This document shows positions 1 to 12,209 of a DNA stretch of 40,806 nt, piece by piece. The translations under genes were made by a program, and so were the position numbers. The number at the start of each line of letters is the position of its first letter. The first letter of the stretch is position 1. The notes beneath the pieces were generated by a model. It was given only the letters and a program-made list of their open reading frames with translations, was not told where the DNA came from and ran no database searches. Source of the stretch: Acidimicrobiia bacterium (GTDB lineage: Bacteria; Actinomycetota; Acidimicrobiia; IMCC26256; Chersky-534); NCBI GenBank assembly GCA_017882925.1, contig JADGOM010000026.1:1-40806 (forward strand). Direction: 5' to 3'.

Positions 1-188
1 AACGCGGGGTCGACGAGCCAGTAGCGGGTGGGCATCGGCGTGCCGTCGCGCAGGAGTGGGACGTTGCGGATCACCATCGGTGCCCCACCGGCGCCGCGGA
101 CGACGACCTCGAAGTCGGCGCGCGGGGCGCGCCCGAGGAGCTGGGTGAGCTCGGCGACGTCGGCTGGACTGGGCACGGCGGTGGACAC
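1..188 (-). CDS. DUF501 family protein, N-terminal part (cut by window edge)
   Basis: Reading the minus strand from the GTG at 188 gives about 62 residues before the window ends. They include VIRNVPLLRDGTPMPT and RYWLVDP, which match the conserved N-terminal half of DUF501 proteins (typically a DGTPFPT-type motif followed by a YYL-type strand). The family has no established biochemical role. Its position directly downstream of eno-divIC is the usual actinobacterial order (eno, divIC, DUF501, then ppx), which supports the call. The Cys-containing segment common in the family before this motif reads VRGAGGAP here, so any metal-binding Cys in relatives is absent. The C-terminal half lies outside the window. 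Function unknown. Confidence 0.7.
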   Translation of the reverse strand, partial: MSTAVPSPADVAELTQLLGRAPRADFEVVVRGAGGAPMVIRNVPLLRDGTPMPTRYWLVDPA

Positions 189-221
189 CGGCTCAGTGTA
201 CGGGGGCCGGAAACGACCGGG

Positions 222-584
222 TCAGCCCCGCGACGCGCTCGGCGGAGGCGGGGCCGTGGTCGTGGGCGCGGTGGTCGCGGGATCGCTGGGGATCACGACG
301 TAGGCCTGCTCGCCCGGCTTGACGAGGTGGTACTGCTCGCGGGCGAGCCGCTCGATCTCGGCGTCGGTCCCGAGCTTCTTCGCCTCCCGGTCGAGCTGCT
401 TTCGTTGGCTCCGCAGCAGCTCCAGACGGCTTTCCGCCTGGGCGAGATCGTGGCGCTGCGCGAGGTAGGAGCGCGTGGGGAAGATGAAGATGAACAGGAG
501 CGCGACCACGAGCAACGACGCGAGGACGATGTAGACGACCGCTCCCCTGCGCCGGTTCGGGATGTCGACGACGAGCGCCTCCAT
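222..584 (-). CDS. divIC: Septum formation initiator (DivIC/FtsB family) with Thr/Pro-rich tail
   Basis: This 120-residue bitopic membrane protein belongs to the FtsL/DivIC/FtsB group, which links early and late divisome proteins at the septum. A short basic N-terminus (PNRRR) is followed by one membrane segment at about residues 15-36. A heptad-like coiled coil with many charged residues spans about 40-75, and the family motif REQYHLVKPGEQAYVVI lies near 83-99. The tail after residue 100 is Thr/Pro/Ala-rich (TTAPTTTAPPPP) and should lie outside the membrane. I chose the ATG at 584, 11 bases after the eno stop. In-frame GTGs at 608 and 614 would overlap eno by about 14-20 bases and are possible. 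It is probably cotranscribed with eno. Confidence 0.85.
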   Translation of the reverse strand: MEALVVDIPNRRRGAVVYIVLASLLVVALLFIFIFPTRSYLAQRHDLAQAESRLELLRSQRKQLDREAKKLGTDAEIERLAREQYHLVKPGEQAYVVIPSDPATTAPTTTAPPPPSASRG

Positions 585-594
585 CGGCTCGTCG

Positions 595-1899
<1,305 letters not shown>

Positions 1900-1928
1900 T
1901 CACTGTGGCTGCTGTGACTGGTGTGAAG

Positions 1929-1934
1929 ACGCTA
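1929..1934 (-). promoter_or_regulatory. Possible eno promoter -10 (TAGCGT)
   Basis: In the 220-base gap upstream of eno, the minus strand reads TAGCGT at 1934-1929, fitting the actinobacterial TANNNT -10 pattern. It would start transcription about 30 bases before the eno GTG, leaving room for the GAAGG ribosome site. I see no good -35 match. Apart from a 5+5 bp inverted repeat at 2056-2066 (CACGG-T-CCGTG), the rest of the gap up to mazG shows nothing recognisable. Confidence 0.3.
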
Positions 1935-2110
1935 GTCCAACGCCAGATTGCGGTGTGGGACACGCTCCGTGATGTCGAGCGCGTCATCGCCGCCGCGTCA
2001 TCCAGCACCTGTCTCCCGCGCCGGCGTGGCAACCGGGTCGCGCGGCGCGTATGACCACGGTCCGTGACCACACGCGCGACGTCGCCTGAGCGACGCGCGA
2101 TCGGGGCGGA

Positions 2111-3637
2111 TCAGGCGGGATCGACGTCGCGCGCGGCGGCTCCGGCCCACAGCTCCGCGGCCCGCGCGAGGTCGAGGGTTGTGACATCAACTCCCAGTTC
2201 GTCCGCTATCGACTCGAACGCACGGAATCGCTGGATCAGCCGTTGCACCCAGGAGCGCAACGCACCCTCGGCGTCGATCCCGCGGCGGCGCGCGAGCAGC
2301 ACGAGGCCCCCGAGCAGCGCCCCGATCACGCGTGTATCTGCGTCTTCGTCGGATTCCAGGCTTTCAGCGAGGAGACGGGCGAACGCGGCTTCCTGCGCCG
2401 CCGCGGCTCCGGGGGCGACCAGATCCGCGATCCCGGCGGTCTTCGCCTTGCTCAGCAGCTTGTCGGCGTAGAGCAGGGCGGGAAGTCCGGGGGTGATGCC
2501 GGCGACGATCGAGCCGCTCCCTTTCTCGGCCCGCTTGATCTGCTCCCAGGTCTGGAGCACGTCGGCGCTCGACCGGCCGTCGACCGGCCCCGGGGCGACG
2601 CCGAAGACGTCGGGGTGGCGCCGGACGAGCTTGTCGTGGATGCCCTTCGAGACGTCGGCGATGGTGAACGCACCGCGCTCTCCGGCCAGGATCGAGTGGA
2701 AGACCACCTGGTAGAGCAGGTCCCCGAGCTCGTCGGCCAGGAGGGCGTCGAGATCCGGGTCGACCTCGGCCGGCGGCGAGTCGGGCGGCAGGCGCTCCAA
2801 CGCCTCGAGGGTCTCGTAGGCCTCCTCGACCAGGTACTTCGCCAGGGTCGCGTGGGTCTGCTCCGCGTCCCACGGGCAGCCGCCCGGGCCCCGCAGGCGT
2901 TCGGCCAGCTCGACCAGCCGCACGAACTCCGCGCCGACCCTCGCCCCACCGACGTCGACGAACACCGCGGTGAGGTGGTCGGGCTCGATGCGGCGGTCGA
3001 GGTCGACGAGCTCGAGGTGCGTGACCAGCTCGTCGGCGAGGCCGAGCCGCTGGAGGGCCACGACCGGATGCGTCGCCTCCACCACCTCGAGCAGCGCCAG
3101 CTTCACGTCGGACAGCACGAACCGCGAGTCGCACTGGGCGACGAGCATCGCCCCGCCCAGCCCGGCCGTACCGGCCGCGAACGCCCGGGCGTCGACGACG
3201 CGCGCCCCCGCCATCGGATCGACGCCGAGGCGGGCCCAGGCGAGATCGGCGAACGACAGGCCGGGCACGACCCGGACGTCGACCTCGCCGCGCGAACCCG
3301 CGGCCTGCAGCAGCGCGACGCTCTGCTCGGCCACGGCCGGGTTGCCCGGCACCGCGTAGACGACGTGCCCGTCCTCGCGGGCCGCGCCGACGAGGATCCC
3401 GGCCATCGTCGCGTAGGCCTCGGCGAGTGACGCCGCCCCGTCGTACACGGCGTCGAAGCTCTCGAGCTCGATGCCCTCCGCGGCCAGCTCCACGACCGCG
3501 GGATGGCGCGCGGTGCGCACGAAGCGGCGGGCCGCGGTCGTCAACGCGGCGCGGGCCGCGGGCAGGAGGAGATCGGTGCCGGCTGGTCCGAGACCGACGA
3601 CGGAGACGACGCCCGAGCCGGGGACCGGCTCGGTCAT
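2111..3637 (-). CDS. mazG: YabN-like fusion: tetrapyrrole-methylase-like domain plus MazG nucleotide pyrophosphohydrolase
   Basis: This is a two-domain protein of 508 residues. Residues about 10-230 resemble the SAM-dependent tetrapyrrole (precorrin) methylase fold, with VVGLGPAGTDLL at 13-24. Residues about 240-500 are MazG-type, with CPWDAEQTHATLAKYLVEE at 254-272, the Mg-binding EExxE/ExxD pattern (LVEEAYE, DELGDLLYQVVFH at 302-314) and HDKLVRRHPDVFG at 334-346. MazG hydrolyses nucleoside triphosphates to monophosphates and pyrophosphate, clearing aberrant NTPs; the methylase-like half has no settled role in this fusion, known from Bacillus YabN. Its ATG overlaps the upstream lipoprotein stop as ATGA (3634-3637), so translation is probably coupled. 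Confidence 0.92.
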   Translation of the reverse strand: MTEPVPGSGVVSVVGLGPAGTDLLLPAARAALTTAARRFVRTARHPAVVELAAEGIELESFDAVYDGAASLAEAYATMAGILVGAAREDGHVVYAVPGNPAVAEQSVALLQAAGSRGEVDVRVVPGLSFADLAWARLGVDPMAGARVVDARAFAAGTAGLGGAMLVAQCDSRFVLSDVKLALLEVVEATHPVVALQRLGLADELVTHLELVDLDRRIEPDHLTAVFVDVGGARVGAEFVRLVELAERLRGPGGCPWDAEQTHATLAKYLVEEAYETLEALERLPPDSPPAEVDPDLDALLADELGDLLYQVVFHSILAGERGAFTIADVSKGIHDKLVRRHPDVFGVAPGPVDGRSSADVLQTWEQIKRAEKGSGSIVAGITPGLPALLYADKLLSKAKTAGIADLVAPGAAAAQEAAFARLLAESLESDEDADTRVIGALLGGLVLLARRRGIDAEGALRSWVQRLIQRFRAFESIADELGVDVTTLDLARAAELWAGAAARDVDPA

Positions 3638-4668
3638 CCGGCCGCGGGTGCGGTGGTGCTGGTGACCGTGCCCCCTGCCGGTGCGGTGGTCCCGGTGACC
3701 ACCCCACCCGGCTCCTGGCGCGTGGCCGGTGCCTTCGGCGGCGAGACCACGAACCCGCCGGCCGCGGTGTAGACGACCGACCCGTACTGCGAGTTGACGT
3801 GGACGTCGCCCTTGTAGGGCCGCTGGATGGCGATGAGCGCCTGGGCCTGGGCCGCGGTCTTGATCTCCTGGGCCAGAACGTCAGGGCCGAAGGGCTTCGT
3901 GGTCGCGACGTACGTCGTGCCGGAGACGGTGACCGGCTTCGACGGCTCACCCGCCTTGAGGCCGGCGACCGCGGCCGTGAGATCGGCCGGGATGCTCGAA
4001 TCGTTGGCACAGCCGGCCACGCCACCTTCGGCCGCGGTCGTGCGCTCGAGCGACTCGCGCTGCGCGACGTCGGAGAAGTCGGCGCCGCCCTTGATCTCCG
4101 CGACCACCGCGTTGCCCGTGCTCTCGTCGGGCACCTGGATGATCAGCAGGACGTCGGGACACTGCGCGGCCGACGGCGCGAACTTCTTCGTGTAGATCGC
4201 GGCGCGCTGCGCGGCGGTGGTGCGGGTGACCGCGACCTGGCGCGACTTGCGCGCGATCTCCAGCGTGCGGAACCAGGCCGGGAAGGCCCGGAACGTGGCC
4301 GCGCTCCCGAAGGCACCGGTCGCGAGCGCGCGGCCCTCGGCCCGGTCGGAGGCGCTCAGCGTGCGGCCATCGGCGACGAACTTGCGGTCGACGATCTTCT
4401 GGACGACGAGCTGGTTGAGCCAACTGGCGCCGATCGAGCTGCTCACGACGCTCTTGCCGCCGGAGAGCGTGCTCCCCTGCGCCTTGACCGCCGCCGCGAG
4501 GAGCTTGTTGTCCCGCAGGACGTTGAGCTCGCGGTTGAAGCTGCTGATCGTGATCGAAGCGTCCTTGACCGTGGCCGCCTCGCCGCGCGGCGACGTCGAC
4601 GAGCAACCGGCGCCGACCAGGGCGGCGACGAGGACGAACGCGCTGATTCCGAGAGAGGTTCGCTGCAC
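3634..4668 (-). CDS. PpiC/SurA-like lipoprotein (peptidyl-prolyl isomerase fold)
   Basis: This 344-residue exported lipoprotein starts with a signal peptide ending in LVGAGC (lipid-anchored Cys22). An N-terminal helical SurA/PrsA-like region (about 30-150) precedes a parvulin (PpiC) domain at about 168-262, with the signature stretches GGADFSDVAQRES, EGGVAGC and GLKAGEPSKPVTV. The family assists folding of exported proteins. The last 40 residues are Thr/Ala/Pro/Gly-rich. Cys170 and Cys220 flank the parvulin core and have counterparts in the next gene, so a disulfide is possible (inference). The GTG at 4668 was chosen because the lipoprotein signal begins there; a TAGATT hexamer lies 7 bases before it. 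It is the paralogue of the gene at 4695-5768. In M. tuberculosis this slot holds lpqU, an unrelated lipoprotein. Confidence 0.82.
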   Translation of the reverse strand: MQRTSLGISAFVLVAALVGAGCSSTSPRGEAATVKDASITISSFNRELNVLRDNKLLAAAVKAQGSTLSGGKSVVSSSIGASWLNQLVVQKIVDRKFVADGRTLSASDRAEGRALATGAFGSAATFRAFPAWFRTLEIARKSRQVAVTRTTAAQRAAIYTKKFAPSAAQCPDVLLIIQVPDESTGNAVVAEIKGGADFSDVAQRESLERTTAAEGGVAGCANDSSIPADLTAAVAGLKAGEPSKPVTVSGTTYVATTKPFGPDVLAQEIKTAAQAQALIAIQRPYKGDVHVNSQYGSVVYTAAGGFVVSPPKAPATRQEPGGVVTGTTAPAGGTVTSTTAPAAG

Positions 4669-4675
4669 GGGGGGC

Positions 4676-4681
4676 AATCTA
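4676..4681 (-). promoter_or_regulatory. Leaderless-type -10 (TAGATT) for PpiC-like lipoprotein
   Basis: TAGATT on the minus strand ends 7 bases (GCCCCCC) before the GTG at 4668, so transcription would start at or next to the start codon. There is no Shine-Dalgarno. It lies in the 26-base gap after the upstream paralogue's stop (4695), suggesting an internal promoter within the mfd-mazG gene string. Confidence 0.5.
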
Positions 4682-4694
4682 CCGGGACGCGCGC

Positions 4695-5764
4695 TCAGCC
4701 GGACGAGCCGGGGGCCGGGGCGGTGGTGGCCGGAGCCGCGGTCGTGGTGGTCGTGGGCTTCGTGCCCGGGGCCTGCACCTCGATGCCGTTGGCCGTGGTC
4801 ACGACCTTGCCCCAGCGCTTGTCGATCTTGATCTTCGCCGCCGCGAGCTCTTTCGTGAAGGCCGCCGAGAACTTGGAGGCGTCCTCCTCCTGGATGGCCT
4901 GGCGGATCTGGCCCTTCTCGTTCGCGTACTCCATGTGCTGCACCTCGATCAGGTGCCAGGCGGTGGCGACCTTCACGGGGTCGGAGACCGTGTTGAGCGG
5001 CAGGGCCTCGGCCGCGGTCTGGAACCCGGCCACGAACTGCTTCTCCACCAGGCAGCCGAGCTCGCCCCCGACCGCACCCGAGGTCGTATCGGTGCTCTTG
5101 GCCTTGGCCAGGGCCGCGAAGTCGGCGCCCGCGTCGAGCTGCTTCTTGATCGCCACGGCCTCGGCCTTGGTCCGGGTCTCGATGTGGCGCACCAGCTTGC
5201 TGGAGGTGCACCCGCTCTCGAGGTCGGTCTTGTGCGCCGCGTAGTAGGCCGCCAGGTCGGCCTCGGTGGGCGGGCCGCCGCCCTCGGCCTCGATCAGCGC
5301 CACGAGCCGGGCCTGGCGGTCGATCAACAGGTTGCGGAACTTGGAGGAGAAGGCGTTGACGATCGCGACGCCCGCCTCCGGGGCCGCGGCGGTGCTGAAC
5401 TGCGACACGATCTGGCTCTTGGCCTGGGCCCGCTGGTCAGCCGTGAGCTTCAGCTTCCGTCGGGCGAAGTCCTTGTCGGCGACGGTCTGCTGGATCTCGC
5501 TGGTCATCCACGACGCCGCGATCGCGGCGTCGTACTTGTCGCTGCCGGTCTTGATCGCCTTGACGCCGTTGGTCTTGAGCTGCGCCGCCAGCGGCTTGTT
5601 GGCGGCCAGGGCGTCGAGCTCGGACGTGAAGGACCGGTTGGAGACCGTGGTGCCGTCGACGGTGAACGCGGGGCCGCCGATCGCGGCGGCCGCCGGGCCG
5701 GCCGCGAGCCCGACGCACATGCAGGCCACGAGAAGGGGCGACGCCCGGCGGATCCAGCGGAAGG

Positions 5765-5768
<4 letters not shown>
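4695..5768 (-). CDS. PpiC/SurA-like exported peptidyl-prolyl isomerase
   Basis: This 357-residue secreted protein has a cleavable signal peptide (MTFRWIRRASPLLVACMCVG... ending AAAA near residue 29; no lipobox Cys at the cleavage point). The SurA_N-like helical region spans about 33-165 and the parvulin domain about 185-285 (LDAGADFAALAKAKSTDTTS, GGELGC, LPLNTVSDPV, WHLIEVQ). Role by family: folding or isomerisation of exported proteins. Cys187 and Cys239 sit in the same places as Cys170 and Cys220 of the downstream paralogue. The tail is Thr/Ala/Pro-rich (GTKPTTTTTAAPATTAP). The ATG at 5768 overlaps the mfd stop as ATGA (5765-5768), so it should be cotranslated with mfd. Confidence 0.82.
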
Positions 5769-9235
<3,467 letters not shown>

Positions 9236-9305
9236 GGTCGCCTTCGGGACGCGCGCGTCGGCCCGGAGGAACGTCTCCCCCGGGTCCCCCCGAGGGTACC
9301 GGCTC

Positions 9306-9914
9306 TCAGTTGCAGCGATTCATCGCGGCCTCGATGCCGTCGGTCACGATCAGCTCCACCGCGTCGGCCGCGCGCTCGATCGTGACGTCGACGGCCTCGC
9401 GGTCCGCCTTCGAGAAGCGCTTCAAGACGTGGTCCGCGCCCCGTTCCTTGCCGCCCGGCGGCTTCCCGACCCCGATGCGCACGCGGCTGAAGCCGTCGTC
9501 CTTGAGGTGCGCCTTGATCGAGCGCAGCCCGTTGTGCCCCGCGAGACCGCCACCGACCTTGAGCTTGAGCGCGGCGGGCGGCAAATCGAGCTCGTCGTGA
9601 ACCACGACGAGGTCGGCGACCGACACACCGAAGCGGCGCACGAGCGGGGCGACGGCCTCGCCCGAGTCGTTCATGTAGGTGATCGGCACCGCGAGCGCGA
9701 CGCGCTTCGGGCCGATGCGCACCTCGCACGTGAACGCGCGCTCCTTGCTCTTCTTCAGCCGCCCGCCGTGGCGCGCGGCCAGCAGCTCGACGACCTCGGC
9801 CCCCACGTTGTGACGGGTGCGGCGGAACTCGTCGCCGGGATTCCCCAGGCCGACCACGAGGAGGTCGGCCGGGGTCCCGGTGCGCTCGCCGCCGCGCGAC
9901 GGGCGCCGGAGCAC
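9306..9914 (-). CDS. pth: Peptidyl-tRNA hydrolase
   Basis: Pth cleaves peptidyl-tRNA released by abortive translation. The 202-residue protein has VVGLGNPG at 20-27, catalytic His35 in RRTRHNVG, Asn82 in TYMNDSG, Asp107 in HDELDLPP and Asn128 in GHNGLRSI; all key residues are present. The start used is the GTG at 9914, 3 bases after the rplY stop. It adds about 17 residues before the core and has no clear ribosome site, so a slightly later start cannot be excluded. rplY-pth adjacency is common in bacteria and cotranscription is likely. Confidence 0.96.
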   Translation of the reverse strand: MLRRPSRGGERTGTPADLLVVGLGNPGDEFRRTRHNVGAEVVELLAARHGGRLKKSKERAFTCEVRIGPKRVALAVPITYMNDSGEAVAPLVRRFGVSVADLVVVHDELDLPPAALKLKVGGGLAGHNGLRSIKAHLKDDGFSRVRIGVGKPPGGKERGADHVLKRFSKADREAVDVTIERAADAVELIVTDGIEAAMNRCN

Positions 9915-9917
9915 CGA

Positions 9918-10574
9918 CTACTCGCCGGTGGAGTCGCCGCCGTCGCCTTCGGCGGCCTCGCCGGCCTCGGCCGCGGCTTCTGCAGCCGCCTCGGCCTCGG
10001 CCTCGCCGATGTCGACGCCGCGGGGTGCCACGACCTGGGCCGCGAGCTCGTCGCCGTCCTGCGTCGTGACGACACCACGGGGAAGGACGAGGTCGCGGAC
10101 GTGGATCTGGTCACCGACGATGAGCGCGGAGATGTCGTGCTCGATCGCGGCGGGGATGTCGGCGGGGAGCGCCTCGATCGACAGGGTGAACACCAGCTGC
10201 TCGAGCAGACCGCCGTCGAGCACGCCCACCGACTCGCCGGTGAGGTGCAACGGGACCTCGGCGGCCACCGCGACGTTGGCGGAGACCCGGATGAAGTCGA
10301 CGTGCACCAGGTCGCCCCGGGTGGGGTGGCGCTGGATCTGACGGGCCAGGGTCAGGACCTTCTTGCCCTCGAGCTCCAGGGTGATGACGGTGTTGGAGCC
10401 GCTGGCGCCACCGAGGATGCGACTCAGCTCACGGGCCGACACGGTGATGGGCTCGGAGCCCTCGTCGAGGCCGTAGACGACCGAAGGGACCAGGCCGGTG
10501 CGCCGGATGCGCCCCGAGGGCCCGGAGCCCAGGTCGGTGCGGGGTTCGGCGCTGAGTGTGTTGGTGTCGGCCAT
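9918..10574 (-). CDS. rplY: Ribosomal protein bL25, CTC/TL5-type long form
   Basis: bL25 binds 5S rRNA. This 218-residue form has the N-terminal 5S-binding domain (RTGLVPSVVYGLD, VHVDFIRV) and the C-terminal beta domain (VPLHLTGESVGV, LPADIPAAIEHDIS, VRDLVLPRGV) seen in the general-stress CTC/TL5 type. An acidic Ala/Glu tail (about 188-218) ends the protein and is common in actinobacteria. The ATG at 10574 opens the conserved N-terminus (MADTNTLSAEPRTDLG), with GAAGGA 11 bases upstream, rather distant. The 123-base gap to prs holds a small inverted repeat (CGGAGC-G-GCTCCG near 10672-10684) that could end prs transcription. Confidence 0.95.
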   Translation of the reverse strand: MADTNTLSAEPRTDLGSGPSGRIRRTGLVPSVVYGLDEGSEPITVSARELSRILGGASGSNTVITLELEGKKVLTLARQIQRHPTRGDLVHVDFIRVSANVAVAAEVPLHLTGESVGVLDGGLLEQLVFTLSIEALPADIPAAIEHDISALIVGDQIHVRDLVLPRGVVTTQDGDELAAQVVAPRGVDIGEAEAEAAAEAAAEAGEAAEGDGGDSTGE

Positions 10575-10697
10575 GGCGCGAGTCGTCCTTCGTGGAGCTG
10601 GAGGGGGTGCCGCTGAGCAGGGGAACGAACCATTCTGGTCGGTCCGGGCGCCCGGTGCCACCCGGCCGGGCCCGGAGCGGCTCCGCGGCGGGGGGTC

Positions 10698-11684
10698 TCA
10701 GGTGTTGTCGCCCCGGAAGATCTCGCTCACCGATGTGTCCTCGAAGACCGCGTCCAGGGCGTCGGCGATGATCGGGGCGATCGACAGCACGGTGAGCTTG
10801 TCGAACGTCTTCTCGGGCGGGGTCGGCAGCGTGTTGGTGATGACGACCTCCCGCACCGGCGACTTCGTGAGGCGCTCGGCCGCGGGCCCCGAGAGCACCC
10901 CGTGGGTGGCCAGCACGTAGACCTCCTTGGCGCCCCGCTCCATGAGGAGGTTGGCGGCGGAGGTGACGGTGCCCGCGGTGTCGATGATGTCGTCGATGAG
11001 CACGCAGGTGCGGCCCTGGACGACACCGACGACGTCTTGGGCCTCGGCGACGTTGTGGGTGCCCTTCGGCCGCCGCTTGTCGATGAACGCGAGGTCGCCC
11101 TGGATGCCGGTGGAGTTGGTGAGGCAGTTGGCGAAGCGCCGGGCGAGCTTGCCGCCACCGGCGTCGGGGGAGACGATCGTGACCTCGCCCGGGACCTTCT
11201 CGCCCAGGTACTCGGCCAGCATCGGGACCGCGGTGAGGTGGTCGACCGGCATGTCGAAGAAGCCCTGGATCTGGCCGGTGTGGAGGTCGACGGTGATGAC
11301 CCGGTCGACGCCGGCCGTGGTGAGGACGTCGGCCACGAGACGGGCGGTGATCGGCTCCCGGCCCTCGGCCTTGCGGTCCTGTCGGGCGTAGCCGTAGAAG
11401 GGGCAGACCGCGGTGATCCGCTTGGCCGACGCGCGCTTCGCGGCGTCGATCATGATCAGCTGCTCCCAGAGCCGGTCGTTGATCGGGTCGCAGTGGCTCT
11501 GGATGATGAAGACGTCGGCGCCCCGGATGCTCTCGCCGTAGCGGCAGTAGATCTCGCCGTTGGCGAACGTCGACAGGACCACCTCGCCGAGCGGCACCTT
11601 CAGGCACTCCGAGATCTCCTCGGACAGGCCGACGTTGCCCCGGCCCGCGAAGAGCATCAGCTTCTTCTTGGTGATCAGCTCCAC
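10698..11684 (-). CDS. prs: Ribose-phosphate pyrophosphokinase (PRPP synthetase)
   Basis: Makes PRPP from ribose 5-phosphate and ATP for nucleotide, His, Trp and cell-wall arabinan precursor synthesis. The 328-residue class I enzyme has FANGEIYCRYGES (40-52), the flexible-loop motif YGYARQDRK (97-105), VDLH (132-135), VSPDAGGGKLARR, and the PRPP-binding loop LIDDIIDTAGT (229-239). The GTG at 11684 was chosen; its extra residues before LMLFAGRGN resemble mycobacterial Prs. A TAGGAT -10-like hexamer lies at 11718-11723. glmU upstream, on the same strand, mirrors mycobacterial glmU-prs, but here a plus-strand gene separates them. Confidence 0.97.
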   Translation of the reverse strand: MELITKKKLMLFAGRGNVGLSEEISECLKVPLGEVVLSTFANGEIYCRYGESIRGADVFIIQSHCDPINDRLWEQLIMIDAAKRASAKRITAVCPFYGYARQDRKAEGREPITARLVADVLTTAGVDRVITVDLHTGQIQGFFDMPVDHLTAVPMLAEYLGEKVPGEVTIVSPDAGGGKLARRFANCLTNSTGIQGDLAFIDKRRPKGTHNVAEAQDVVGVVQGRTCVLIDDIIDTAGTVTSAANLLMERGAKEVYVLATHGVLSGPAAERLTKSPVREVVITNTLPTPPEKTFDKLTVLSIAPIIADALDAVFEDTSVSEIFRGDNT

Positions 11685-11717
11685 TGGTGCCCGTTTCGTC
11701 GCGTCCGCCGGCCGCCC

Positions 11718-11723
11718 ATCCTA
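11718..11723 (-). promoter_or_regulatory. Possible prs -10 (TAGGAT)
   Basis: TAGGAT on the minus strand, about 33 bases before the prs GTG, fits TANNNT. The -35 region is weak. It lies in the divergent gap between prs and the YbjQ-family gene. Confidence 0.35.
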
Positions 11724-11804
11724 CGGTCAGGCCACCGCGGGCTGTCTCGGCGATTCACGGCGGGTGATCTCAAGCGCCCGCAGCGCGACGTCGATATGCG
11801 GGGC

Positions 11805-12167
11805 ATGAGCCCCGACGCGCCCCCCACCACGCCGACCTACACCTACGCGCTCCCCCTCTCGACCACCTTCGAGCTCATCGGCTACGAGGTCGACCACCAG
11901 GTCGGCCTGTGCTGGGGGATCGTGGTGCGCAGCGTGGGATTCGCGAAGGGATTCACCGGCTCCTTCAAGGCGCTCGGCGCCGGCGAGGTGCCGCAGTACA
12001 CCGAGGTGGTCGACTCGGCCCGCCACACCGCGATGGAGCGGCTGGTCTGGCACGCGCAGCAGCTCGGCGGCAACGCGGTGCTCGGCGTGCGCTTCGACTC
12101 GTCGGAGGTCGGCCAGGGCCTGGCCGAGATCGTGGCGTACGGCACCGCGGTCGTCGTCAAGGTCTAG
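11805..12167 (+). CDS. YbjQ/UPF0145 family protein
   Basis: This is a 120-residue protein of the YbjQ (UPF0145, old DUF74) family, small beta/alpha proteins that form pentamers in solved structures and have no proven function. The pattern seen is an N-terminal strand with LIGYEVDHQVGLCWGIVV, a central helix (SARHTAMERLVWHAQQLGGNAVLGVRFDSSE) typical of the family's 'A..LGANAVVGV' core, and a final strand YGTAVVVKV. It is the only plus-strand gene here between prs and glmU. The start could also be the ATG at 11796 (MRGMSP...); 11805 is the simpler choice, and neither has a strong ribosome site. It converges on glmU. Confidence 0.8.
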   Translation: MSPDAPPTTPTYTYALPLSTTFELIGYEVDHQVGLCWGIVVRSVGFAKGFTGSFKALGAGEVPQYTEVVDSARHTAMERLVWHAQQLGGNAVLGVRFDSSEVGQGLAEIVAYGTAVVVKV

Positions 12168-12168
12168 C

Positions 12169-12202
12169 GAGCCGCCCGGGACCGGCACCGCAGTGTCGGC
12201 TC
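12169..12202. terminator. Weak inverted repeat between convergent genes
   Basis: GAGCCG (12169-12174) pairs with CGGCTC (12197-12202) across 22 bases that contain further GC-rich pairing options. It fills the 42-base gap between the YbjQ-family and glmU stops. There is no T-tract. Confidence 0.35.
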
Positions 12203-12209
12203 CCCCGCG

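Noticed and set aside
3634-5211. PpiC-like lipoprotein extended upstream to 5211
   Set aside because: The extra 181 residues overlap the paralogue gene in another frame and lack a domain. The lipoprotein signal peptide begins at 4668.
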